From JBOGFC01 sp050742155 (GTDB lineage Bacteria; Actinomycetota; Acidimicrobiia; Spongiisociales; JALYHC01): a stretch of 21,851 nt of DNA. Every line of letters starts with the position of its first letter. The stretch's first letter is position 1. This document shows positions 1-6,602 of the stretch, in pieces. Made by a program: the position numbers and the translations under genes. The notes under the pieces were generated by a model, which was given only the letters and a program-made list of their open reading frames with translations, made no database searches and was not told the DNA's origin. Where the stretch lies: NCBI GenBank assembly GCA_050742155.1, contig JBOGFC010000036.1, positions 1-21,851 on the forward strand. The letters run 5' to 3'.

Positions 1-514
1 CCTCGGCAACCGGCTCCGGCGCCGCGCCGCCGATGCCGTACCGAAAGAGCGTCTGGTCGGTCTCCCATTCTCCCTCGGTCCAGTAGAGGTCCTCCCCATC
101 CGGACTGAAGGTGAGCCAGCCGGCCGGTGCGTTCACCGACCTCCCCGTGTCCGCCACCGACCAGGTGTACAGGTCGATGAGGTACAGTCGGCCGGGCTGC
201 TTCCCAGGCTCTTCCGGATAGACGAAAGCCGCCAGGGTACGGTCGTCCGGGCCCAGCTGGTAGCTGGCGTGCTCGCCAAGACTGAGCGGAGTAAAGCCCC
301 GGACGTCGTCAAGGGTGCCCGGATCCACCTTGTGCAGCACCAGCCCCGCCCTACTAGTGAAGAATGGAGGAGGCTCGGGGGCCAGCACCGGGCTCGGCCC
401 GGTGGTCTGAGGCACGGCAGTCGGGCTGGCCTCCTCGGCGGGCGCCACCGGGGTGGCTGCCAGGCAGGAGGCAAGGACGAGGCACGGCGCCCATCTGACG
501 GTCGATCCCACCAT
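1..514 (-). CDS. Lipoprotein with WD40/TolB-like repeats (C-terminus cut by window edge)
   Basis: About 171 codons are visible; the 3' end lies outside the window. The N-terminus is a lipoprotein signal: short n-region with Arg7, hydrophobic stretch, then the lipobox L-A-S-C with Cys17 as the lipidation site. A Pro/Thr/Ala-rich linker follows (residues 20-50). Next comes a beta-propeller-like part with phrases such as LTFSPDGEDLYW and DRTLAAFVY, typical of PD40/TolB-like repeats. It is probably anchored on the outer face of the membrane; the ligand is unknown. It begins 39 bp after the stop of the molybdopterin oxidoreductase gene and is likely co-transcribed. ATG at 514 was chosen; GTG at 517 is equally possible and neither has a clear ribosome site. 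No enzymatic function is claimed. Confidence 0.65.
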   Translation of the reverse strand, partial: MVGSTVRWAPCLVLASCLAATPVAPAEEASPTAVPQTTGPSPVLAPEPPPFFTSRAGLVLHKVDPGTLDDVRGFTPLSLGEHASYQLGPDDRTLAAFVYPEEPGKQPGRLYLIDLYTWSVADTGRSVNAPAGWLTFSPDGEDLYWTEGEWETDQTLFRYGIGGAAPEPVAE

Positions 515-553
515 CACGCCCGGTGAGACGACCGAGGAGGTGGCTAGGTTCAG

Positions 554-1564
554 TCAGGTGACCGGGAAGGGCGGCTGCCACCACCAGGGAACACCGTCCA
601 CCTCCAGCCCCACCACCCACTTCACCCACCAGAAGCCCCGCCGGCCGGGTGCCACCAGCCGGGCCGGCGAGCCATGCCCAGCGGTGAGCGGCTCGCCCCC
701 CACCCGCGTGGCCAGCAGCAGGTGGGGGAGGTCGGCCAGCGGGAAGCGGCGGGTGTAGCCGGTGGCCGACCGGACCAGCAGGCTCCGGCGGCCCTCCGCC
801 GGGACCACCAGGCGGTCGAGCCACACCCCCTCCCATTCCTGCTCGGCGTACCAGCCGCCGGTGCAATCGAGCACGGCCTGCACCCGGTCGTCGTAGGCGG
901 CCAACGTGGCGTGATCCAGGAGCCGGCTGCCTGAGCCGTCTCGGACCTCCAGGCGCCAGGTGCCGGCGTCCAGCCGCAGCACCGGGTCGTCCAGCCACTG
1001 GGTGACCGGCATGGCCGATGGCTGGAACGATCCCCGCTCGTGGGAGCCCGTGAAGCGCCGTGTCCCCCCGGCAAGCGAGGCCAGCCGCACCACTCCCTCC
1101 ACCGCCCCGTATGCCAGGCCGGTACCCGCGATCAGGAGCCCGCTGCGCACCAGGTTCCGCCGTGAAAGATCGGCTCGCCGGGGGCGAACCCGGCGGGCCA
1201 CCACGTGCCACACGGCTAGCGGCAGGGCGAGCAGCGCCGCCCCGACGTGCACCTGCATGGCCGACACCGGTCCCAGCATCACGGCCAGGCCGGTGGAGTG
1301 GAGGAAGCCAGCCACCAGCGCCAGCGTGACCAGCACCGAGAAGGCCAGAGAGATCGTTCGGCCGGATCGGTCCCGGCGAAGGCCCCGGCGGGCGATCAGC
1401 GACTTCCAGGGAGCCAGCCCCACGATGGCCAGGCCGGCGATCCCATGTGCCAACACCATCCAGCGGTTCCACCAGGCGGTTCCGATGGCGAAGGCCAGCG
1501 CCCCGCTCAGGAAGGCAGCCGCCAGGAGACCGAAAAGGGCCAGGTTGGTGCGCCGGCCGGCCAT
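554..1564 (-). CDS. Five-helix membrane haem/molybdopterin oxidoreductase (sulfite-oxidase-type Mo domain)
   Basis: 336 aa. Residues 8-30, 35-55, 72-92, 100-122 and 140-162 are hydrophobic helices. Helices 2 to 4 carry His40, His89, His106 and His120, suggesting b-type haem ligation. Arg-rich loops at 59-70 and 124-139 should face the cytoplasm, which puts the C-terminal domain (about 185-336) outside. That domain resembles the oxidoreductase molybdopterin-binding fold, and Cys234 in the motif LDCTGGWY is the expected Mo ligand. A twin-arginine motif, SRRNLVR (135-141), stands directly before helix 5, as in actinobacterial membrane proteins assembled jointly by Sec and Tat. The likely role is electron transfer between the membrane and an external substrate; the substrate is unknown. 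Start at ATG 1564; no strong ribosome site. Confidence 0.8.
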   Translation of the reverse strand: MAGRRTNLALFGLLAAAFLSGALAFAIGTAWWNRWMVLAHGIAGLAIVGLAPWKSLIARRGLRRDRSGRTISLAFSVLVTLALVAGFLHSTGLAVMLGPVSAMQVHVGAALLALPLAVWHVVARRVRPRRADLSRRNLVRSGLLIAGTGLAYGAVEGVVRLASLAGGTRRFTGSHERGSFQPSAMPVTQWLDDPVLRLDAGTWRLEVRDGSGSRLLDHATLAAYDDRVQAVLDCTGGWYAEQEWEGVWLDRLVVPAEGRRSLLVRSATGYTRRFPLADLPHLLLATRVGGEPLTAGHGSPARLVAPGRRGFWWVKWVVGLEVDGVPWWWQPPFPVT

Positions 1565-1721
1565 GGACGGGATTGTCGCGCCGCCGGGCGGCTAAGTCCT
1601 CAGCCCAGACCCAGGGCGCCTCAACGATCCAGCCAAATCGTGCTTCTCGTCAGATCCGAACCAGCACGTGGGATAACCCGCAGGGAGCAGATGGAGCGGC
1701 TGGACGGCGGAGTCCCGGCAC

Positions 1722-1749
1722 GATTTCTATAGTTGCTCATACTGAAATC
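1722..1749 (+). promoter_or_regulatory. Putative iclR promoter with flanking operator arms
   Basis: A -10-like TATAGT (1728-1733) lies 37 bp before the IclR start. It is flanked by GATTTC (1722-1727) and GAAATC (1744-1749), perfect 6-bp inverted arms about two helical turns apart. TGAAATC at 1743-1749 is identical to one half of the palindrome at 8255-8269 before the target operon, so autoregulation by the IclR protein is inferred. No convincing -35 is seen. The remaining intergenic DNA (1565-1721) shows only a 9-bp inverted pair, AAATCGTGC at 1635-1643 and GCACGATTT at 1718-1726. Confidence 0.4.
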
Positions 1750-1770
1750 AATGGGCACTCTCCGCAGGGC

Positions 1771-2520
1771 ATGAGCCAGTCGGCGCTCCGCACCCTACGG
1801 CTCCTCGAGTACCTGGCTGTCGCCGGGCCCTCCAGCCTCACCTCCATCGCCGGCCAGCTCCACCTCAACAAGAGCACCGCCCACCGCTTCGTGAAGACGC
1901 TGGTCGAAACGGGCTACGCCCACCAGGACCCGGCCACCCGCGCCTACGGGTTGACGACCAAGGTGATGGAGCTGGGCGCCCAGGTGCTGCGGCGGATCGA
2001 GGTGCGCAAGGAGGTGGGGCCGGCGCTGCAAGAGATGGCTCGCCTCAGCGGGGAGACCTCCCACCTGGCAATCCTGGAGGACCACGAGATCGTCTACGTG
2101 GACAAGGTGGAGGGAGCTCAGGCGGTGCAGATGGCCTCCCGGATCGGCTCGCGGGGCACCTGCCACTCAACCGCCCTGGGAAAGGTGCTCCTCTCCTCCC
2201 GGGCGGAGGCGGAGTGGGCCGGCTACGCGGCCGTCACCGGGCTTCCCCGCCGCACCAGCCGCACCATCACCGACCCAGGCCGCCTCGCCCAGGAGCTACG
2301 CCGGGTGCGCCGGGCCGGGTACGCCATCGACGACGTGGAGAACGAGGAGGGGATCCGCTGTGTCGCTGCCCCCATTCGCGATCACACCGGAGAGGTGGTG
2401 GCGGCGATGAGCGTCTCGGGATGGACGGTGAGCATGACCCCCGCCCGGGTGCGCGAGCTGGTGCCGGTGGTGAAGGAGCAGGCCCGTAAGGCCTCGCTCC
2501 GCTTGGGCTACACGGACTGA
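1771..2520 (+). CDS. IclR-family transcriptional regulator
   Basis: 249 aa from ATG 1771, a usual IclR length. The N-terminal winged helix-turn-helix covers about residues 5-65, with the recognition region LHLNKSTAHRFVKTL near 30-44. The effector-binding domain (about 80-245) carries the family hallmarks CHSTALGKVLL (131-141) and GIRCVAAPI (194-202). IclR proteins usually bind small carbon metabolites and repress or activate a neighbouring catabolic operon. Here the gene converges on the leftward ABC/kinase/RraA operon: its stop (2518-2520) directly abuts the reverse-strand stop at 2521-2523. A matching palindrome sits in that operon's promoter. The frame stays open further upstream, but those residues are not IclR-like, so ATG 1771 is preferred; only a weak GCAGGG precedes it. 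Confidence 0.92.
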   Translation: MSQSALRTLRLLEYLAVAGPSSLTSIAGQLHLNKSTAHRFVKTLVETGYAHQDPATRAYGLTTKVMELGAQVLRRIEVRKEVGPALQEMARLSGETSHLAILEDHEIVYVDKVEGAQAVQMASRIGSRGTCHSTALGKVLLSSRAEAEWAGYAAVTGLPRRTSRTITDPGRLAQELRRVRRAGYAIDDVENEEGIRCVAAPIRDHTGEVVAAMSVSGWTVSMTPARVRELVPVVKEQARKASLRLGYTD

Positions 2521-2859
2521 TCAACCCTCCAGGGGCCTGATCCGCCGCACCCAGAACTTGCGAGCCAGCTCTTGCACCCCCGCCAGGCTGATCCCCCGGA
2601 CCTCGACCGCCTCCCCCTCGGTGCCGGTGACCCGCCCGTAGTCCTGCATCACCAGGATGTGGAACCGCTCGGGAGGGAAGTTGAGCTCCACCAGCACGTC
2701 CACCCGCCCCTCGGCGTCGACCGCCTGGTGGACGGCCTCGTCGACCTTGGAGGGGGCCAGGGCGTAGATTGTCGCCTGGAAGGCCATATAGAGGATCAGG
2801 ACGAAAAGAACCGTCCGCCCCCCGGTGGTGCCGAGCAGCCGGGCGAGGAGGGGCCTCAC
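2521..2859 (-). CDS. Small single-helix membrane protein at end of ABC operon
   Basis: 112 aa, not recognised. The GTG start at 2859 overlaps the stop of the ATPase gene (GTGA), which indicates translational coupling. One hydrophobic helix lies at about residues 16-36, preceded by Arg-rich residues. A soluble part follows with phrases such as GRVDVLVELNFPPERFHILVMQD and ending RRIRPLEG. With a cytoplasmic N-terminus the soluble part would face outside. The gene is the last of the leftward operon and ends back-to-back with iclR. Its position suggests an accessory component of the transporter or pathway, but nothing in the sequence shows a catalytic function. Confidence 0.65.
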   Translation of the reverse strand: MRPLLARLLGTTGGRTVLFVLILYMAFQATIYALAPSKVDEAVHQAVDAEGRVDVLVELNFPPERFHILVMQDYGRVTGTEGEAVEVRGISLAGVQELARKFWVRRIRPLEG

Positions 2860-3638
2860 TCGGCCGGGTCCTCCCCAGGGGCTCGAATCAGCTCGATGAC
2901 CCGCTGGGTGGTCTTGCGGAAGATATCCCCTTCGATCAGCTCGCTCCACCGCCGAAGGCGGGGGATCTCCACCTCCACGATCTCCCGGACCCGGCCCGGG
3001 CGCCGGGTGAGGACGATGATGCGGTCGGAGAGGAACACCGCCTCCTCTACGTCGTGGGTGACGAACAGGATGGTGGGATGACGCTCCTCCCAGATGCGGG
3101 TGAGCTCCTCTTGGAGGGTCATGCGGGTCTGGGCGTCGACGCTGGCGAAGGGCTCGTCCATCAGCATCACCCGGGGCTCGTTGGCCAGCACCCGGGCCAC
3201 CCCCACCCTCTGCTGCATGCCACCCGACAGCTCGTGGGGGAAGCGTCGCTCGAATCCAGCCAGGCCCACCAGATCGATGTACTCCCGAGCGATCGCCTCC
3301 CGCTGCTCCCTCGGAACGCTCCGCATCTTGGGCCCGAAGGTGACGTTCTCCTGCACGGTCTTCCAGGGGAAGAGGGCGAAGCTCTGGAAGACCACCCCCC
3401 GATCGGGCCCCGGCCGGTGCACCGGGTGCCCGTCGAGCAGCACCCGCCCGGCGGTGGGGGGGATGAAGCCGGCCACGATGTTGAGGATGGTGGTCTTGCC
3501 GCAGCCGCTGGGCCCCAGGATGGAGACCAGCTCACCCTCCTCCACCGTGAACGAGATCCCCTCCAGCGCCCGCACCTCCTCCCCGGTGTAGGGGTCGAGG
3601 TAGCGCTTGTCCAGGTCTTCGATCCGCAGCAGGGTCAT
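2856..3638 (-). CDS. ABC transporter ATPase, NitT/TauT (SsuB/TauB-like) type
   Basis: 260 aa. All importer ATPase motifs are intact: Walker A GPSGCGKT (42-49), Q-loop Gln85 in VVFQSFALFPW, signature LSGGMQQR (137-144), Walker B VMLMDEP (157-163) and switch His195 in VTHDVEEA. The phrasing matches ATPases of the nitrate/sulfonate/taurine group. It energises import by the two permeases encoded immediately upstream. ATG 3638 overlaps the stop of the preceding permease (ATGA); the upstream extension of the frame is proline-rich overlap and not homologous. Coupled start-stop overlaps on both sides argue for fixed stoichiometry. Confidence 0.93.
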   Translation of the reverse strand: MTLLRIEDLDKRYLDPYTGEEVRALEGISFTVEEGELVSILGPSGCGKTTILNIVAGFIPPTAGRVLLDGHPVHRPGPDRGVVFQSFALFPWKTVQENVTFGPKMRSVPREQREAIAREYIDLVGLAGFERRFPHELSGGMQQRVGVARVLANEPRVMLMDEPFASVDAQTRMTLQEELTRIWEERHPTILFVTHDVEEAVFLSDRIIVLTRRPGRVREIVEVEIPRLRRWSELIEGDIFRKTTQRVIELIRAPGEDPAE

Positions 3639-4474
3639 CGGGCCTCCACGGTCGGGCGGCGCACCATCCCCCACCGCTCCACCGTCTCCCTCTCCAGGGG
3701 GGCCAGGATCAAGGCGTCGGTCAGGTACCAGAGCATCCCCAGCACGATCATCCCCACGAACACCTCGGTGACCTGCCCGGCCCGGCGGGCGTCGAACATC
3801 ATGAACCCCACCCCGCTGGTGCCGACGATGATCTCGGCGGCGATCAGCGCTCGCCAGCCGTACCCGAGGCCGGTGCGGATGCCGGTGACCACCGCCGGGA
3901 GCGAGCCCGGGACCACCACCTCCCAGATCGCCCGCCGGGACGACGCCCCCAGGCTGCGGGCCGCCCGGGTCATGTCCTCCGGGATGGCGTCGATGCCGGC
4001 CACGATGCTGACCATCAGGGGAAAGACCACCGTGTAGACGATGACCAGCGTGACGGTGGTGAGGCTGAAGCCGAACCAGATGATGAGGATGGGCAGCCAG
4101 GCGATGTCCGCCACCGCCTGGAAGAAGAGCAGCAGCGGCCAGGCCAGACGGCGGGCCAGGGGGTTGAGCCCCACCAGGAACCCGAGGGGCAGGCCCACCC
4201 CCAGGCCGAAGAAAGCCCCTGTCCCCAGCCGCAGCAGCGAGTCGGCCAGGTAGGCGGTCAGGATCCCCTTGTAGATGAGCTCACCGAATGCCTGGACCAC
4301 CCTGATCGGGCCCACGAAGAAGGCACTGGGGAAGAGGTCGAGCCGGGCCACCAGCCACCACGCCAGCACCACAGGAACGAATGGCCCCACGGTGCGGACC
4401 AATGGAAGCGACCAGGCGGCCCGCCCGGCCCGCACCCACCAGGGCTCCCGGGTTTCCAGAGCCGCCTGGGCCAT
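3635..4474 (-). CDS. ABC transporter permease, NitT/TauT (SsuC/TauC-like) type
   Basis: 279 aa with about six transmembrane helices. The cytoplasmic coupling loop has the permease pattern ARSLGASSRRAIWEVVVPGSLP, equivalent to the EAA motif that docks on the ATPase. It resembles the preceding permease (shared stretches GLGYGWR and LIAAEII), so the two probably arose by duplication and form a heterodimeric channel. The start ATG 4474 overlaps the previous stop as TAATG; the end overlaps the ATPase start. An earlier start in the same frame would run antisense-like residues through the first permease gene and was rejected. Confidence 0.93.
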   Translation of the reverse strand: MAQAALETREPWWVRAGRAAWSLPLVRTVGPFVPVVLAWWLVARLDLFPSAFFVGPIRVVQAFGELIYKGILTAYLADSLLRLGTGAFFGLGVGLPLGFLVGLNPLARRLAWPLLLFFQAVADIAWLPILIIWFGFSLTTVTLVIVYTVVFPLMVSIVAGIDAIPEDMTRAARSLGASSRRAIWEVVVPGSLPAVVTGIRTGLGYGWRALIAAEIIVGTSGVGFMMFDARRAGQVTEVFVGMIVLGMLWYLTDALILAPLERETVERWGMVRRPTVEAR

Positions 4475-5286
4475 TAGTGCGCCACCCGCTTCATGCCCCA
4501 GCGCTCGATGGTCCTTCGCTCCAGGGGAGCCAGCAGCAGCCGGTCCATCAGCAGCCAGAGCACCCCGATGACCACCATCGAGAGCACCACTTGGTCGGTC
4601 GAGTAGAACTTGCGGGCCAGAAACAACAGGTAGCCCAGTCCCAGGTTGGTGGCGATGATCTCGGCGGCGATCAGGCCTCGCCACCCGTAGCCGAGGCCCA
4701 CCCGCAGCCCGGTGACGATGCTCGGCATGGCCCCCGGCAGCAGCACCTCCCAAACCATCCGGGGCCCGCCGGCGCCGAGGCTGCGGGCGGCCCGCTGCAC
4801 TTCGCGGGAGACTCGGGACACACCCAGCATGGTGTTGTAGGTGAGAGAGAAGAACACCGCGTTGAAGATGATGAAGGTGACCGCTCCTTCCCCGTAGCCG
4901 AACCACAGCGTGGCGAGAGGGATCCAGGCGATGCCGGCCAGGGCCACCGAGAAACGAAGGAGCGGGGTGAAGTAGCCGGCTATGAAGCGGTTCATGCCCA
5001 TCGCCAGCCCGAAGGGTATGGCCAGGAGGGCGGCCAGCCCGGCTCCCACCAGCACCCGCCTGATGCTGGACCAGGTGTGGTCCCAGAGGGTGCCGTCGGA
5101 GGCCAGCTCGATGGCGGCCCCCCACACCTCCTCCACGCTCGGGAAGACCCGTAGAGGGACGCCGGTCGCCACCACCGCCGCCTCCCACACCGCCAGCAGG
5201 ATCACGAAGGGAGCGATGAACCAGGCCAGGTCCGTCAGCCGGCGCGCCCAATAGGGGGCTGGAGCGGGGGCCGTCCGCGTTGCTAT
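4474..5286 (-). CDS. ABC transporter permease, NitT/TauT type, start codon uncertain (AUA?)
   Basis: A five- to six-helix permease with coupling loop ARSLGAGGPRMVWEVLLPGAMP and C-terminal ERRTIERWGMK, paralogous to the next gene. The first normal in-frame start is GTG 5205, but it would delete half of the first helix: upstream codons read RRLTDLAWFIAPF, a normal permease N-terminus. Upstream of that, the only codon correctly placed behind a perfect ribosome site (GGAGGUG, 5298-5292) is ATA at 5286, 7 nt after GGAGG. I therefore give 5286, with low confidence in the start; CTG 5310 and GTG 5205 are alternatives. That ribosome site is one arm of a 10-bp hairpin. Confidence 0.8.
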   Translation of the reverse strand: MATRTAPAPAPYWARRLTDLAWFIAPFVILLAVWEAAVVATGVPLRVFPSVEEVWGAAIELASDGTLWDHTWSSIRRVLVGAGLAALLAIPFGLAMGMNRFIAGYFTPLLRFSVALAGIAWIPLATLWFGYGEGAVTFIIFNAVFFSLTYNTMLGVSRVSREVQRAARSLGAGGPRMVWEVLLPGAMPSIVTGLRVGLGYGWRGLIAAEIIATNLGLGYLLFLARKFYSTDQVVLSMVVIGVLWLLMDRLLLAPLERRTIERWGMKRVAH

Positions 5287-5289
5287 TCG

Positions 5290-5339
5290 CCCACCTCCCG
5301 GATCGGGCAGGGAGGTGGGGGCGAGCCCCCTTCCTCCCT
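5290..5339 (-). promoter_or_regulatory. Two mutually exclusive intercistronic hairpins (permease ribosome-site sequestration)
   Basis: In the leftward transcript, structure A pairs AGGGAGG (5339-5333) with CCTCCCT (5315-5309) and GGGGG (5330-5326) with CCCCC (5321-5317), closed by a CTCG loop. Structure B pairs CCCACCTCCC (5319-5310) with GGGAGGTGGG (5299-5290), a perfect 10-bp stem that hides the permease ribosome site. Both use bases 5310-5319 and so exclude each other. No U-tract follows, so this is not a classical terminator. The AGGGAGG arm begins 8 nt after the binding-protein stop codon, within reach of a terminating ribosome. Confidence 0.6.
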
Positions 5340-5347
5340 AGCCCAGG

Positions 5348-6553
5348 CTAACCGCAGACCCCCGAGGCCTGATCCGGGTCGAACGTGTAATCCGTCCCAA
5401 CTTGGGCGCCTTCCGGAATGGGAGGCAGGTCCTCGAAGAACTCGGGAAAGTCCTCCATCACCACCTGGATGTACTGGGGCTGGATGTGCTCGTCGACCGG
5501 GAAGGTCCCATCGATGGTCCCCACCTCGAGCAGGAGCTGTTGGCTGGTGTGCAGAGCCAGGTAGTTGCAGGCCGAGATGCGTGGGTCGAGCTGTTGAATG
5601 TTGTACTGCATGGCCTCCTGCGCCACTTCCAGGTCGGTGCCGGGGATCCACCGGGTGGACAGCTCGGCCCCCTGGTCGGGGTTGTCCCGGATCCACCTGT
5701 CGGCCTGGGCACGGGCTGCCAGGAAGCGCTGCACGACCTCCTCGTTGCCGGTGACCCAGTCGCGCAAACCGTTGATGTAGCCGATGAAGGCGATGAAGCC
5801 ACCGCCCCGCATGACCTCATAGGCTCCCTCCACTTGGTGGGCGGCCACGATCGGCCACGGGTCCCAGAAGACCGCCCCGTCGAGGCCACCGGTCTCCAGC
5901 GCCACCGGCATCTCCGGCGGCGGCGTGTTGACGATGTTCACGGTATCCGGGCTGATCCCGGCCTCCTCCAACACCCCCAGCAGGTACAGGTGGTTGATGG
6001 ACCCGATGGAGACCCCGATGGTCTTCCCCTCCAGCGTGCTCAGGTCGTCCCCGGATATGTCGGATCCCTCGCGGGCCACCATGGCCATGGTCTCGTCGAT
6101 CCCGAGCTGAACGGAGCTGCCGGTGTAGTTGCCCACCTGCACCAGGTCCATGCCCTGCAGGATCGCCCCGATGGCTGGCACACCCACCTGAGCGACATCG
6201 ATCTCCCCCGCTTGGAGGGCGTTCAACATGTCCACCCCGGTGGGGAACGGCTCGGCCAGCTCCACGGTCAGGCCGTGCTCCTCGAAGAAGCCCTGCTCGA
6301 CGGCGGCAGGCAAGCCGAGCTGGTCGATAGCCGACACCCAGCCGGCCCGCACGGTGACCGCTTCGCCCGTGGCCGTGGTCGTCGTCCCCTCCTCGGCTTG
6401 GGTGGTGTCGGTCGCCGGCGCGGTGGTCTCGGTCACCACTGGCTCGGTGGTCCCAGGCTCCTCGGGCTGCGCTCCGGGGCCGCAGGCCACGGCGACCAGG
6501 GTAAGGATCAGCGCCGGCGCCCACCAGACGACACGGCGGGGGTACTCGCTCAC
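5348..6553 (-). CDS. Substrate-binding lipoprotein, NMT1/SsuA-TauA-like
   Basis: 401 aa from GTG 6553, which has an excellent ribosome site (GGGAGGA, 5 nt spacing); an ATG further upstream would lie before that site. The signal helix runs about residues 8-23 with lipobox A-V-A-C and Cys24. A Thr/Glu-rich linker follows (about 25-60). The binding domain has the periplasmic-binding pattern of the nitrate/sulfonate/taurine/thiamine-precursor group: AVEQGFFEEHGLTVEL, LQAGEIDVAQVGVPA, KTIGVSIGS and LDGAVFWDPWP. It delivers an unidentified small solute to the two permeases. It lies 43 bp after the kinase gene and is followed by the paired hairpins, which may keep it more abundant than the membrane subunits. 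Confidence 0.92.
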   Translation of the reverse strand: MSEYPRRVVWWAPALILTLVAVACGPGAQPEEPGTTEPVVTETTAPATDTTQAEEGTTTTATGEAVTVRAGWVSAIDQLGLPAAVEQGFFEEHGLTVELAEPFPTGVDMLNALQAGEIDVAQVGVPAIGAILQGMDLVQVGNYTGSSVQLGIDETMAMVAREGSDISGDDLSTLEGKTIGVSIGSINHLYLLGVLEEAGISPDTVNIVNTPPPEMPVALETGGLDGAVFWDPWPIVAAHQVEGAYEVMRGGGFIAFIGYINGLRDWVTGNEEVVQRFLAARAQADRWIRDNPDQGAELSTRWIPGTDLEVAQEAMQYNIQQLDPRISACNYLALHTSQQLLLEVGTIDGTFPVDEHIQPQYIQVVMEDFPEFFEDLPPIPEGAQVGTDYTFDPDQASGVCG

Positions 6554-6602
6554 GGTTTCCTCCCTTGCTGGTCGTTTCATTTATCAAAAACCTGTTTTAT
6601 CT
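6554..6602 (-). promoter_or_regulatory. AT-rich intergenic patch before binding-protein gene
   Basis: Between the kinase stop (TAA, 6599-6597) and the ribosome site (GGAGG, 6563-6559) lies a strikingly AT-rich run (about 6574-6602), unlike the surrounding DNA. It includes GATAAA-like and TGAAAC (6579-6574) strings; the latter matches half of the IclR palindrome. It could be an internal promoter or an mRNA processing site. No -35/-10 pair is convincing. Confidence 0.25.

Noticed and set aside
1447..1770. N-terminal extension of the IclR protein
   Set aside because: The added residues are low-complexity Arg/Pro/Ser sequence running through the divergent gene's 5' end and promoter; IclR length and domain start fit ATG 1771.
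2769..4037. Plus-strand open frames across the ABC operon (also 5402-6604)
   Set aside because: Shadow frames of the transporter genes; composition is Pro/Gly/His-rich and no family pattern is visible.
3635..5251. One 538-residue minus-strand frame covering both permeases as a fusion
   Set aside because: Only its last 279 residues are permease-like; the first half is out of frame with the first permease, which is intact in another frame. These are two genes joined by TAATG.
5309..5339. Classical Rho-independent terminator after the binding-protein gene
   Set aside because: The stem is strong but no U-tract follows, and the operon continues with a ribosome site immediately downstream.
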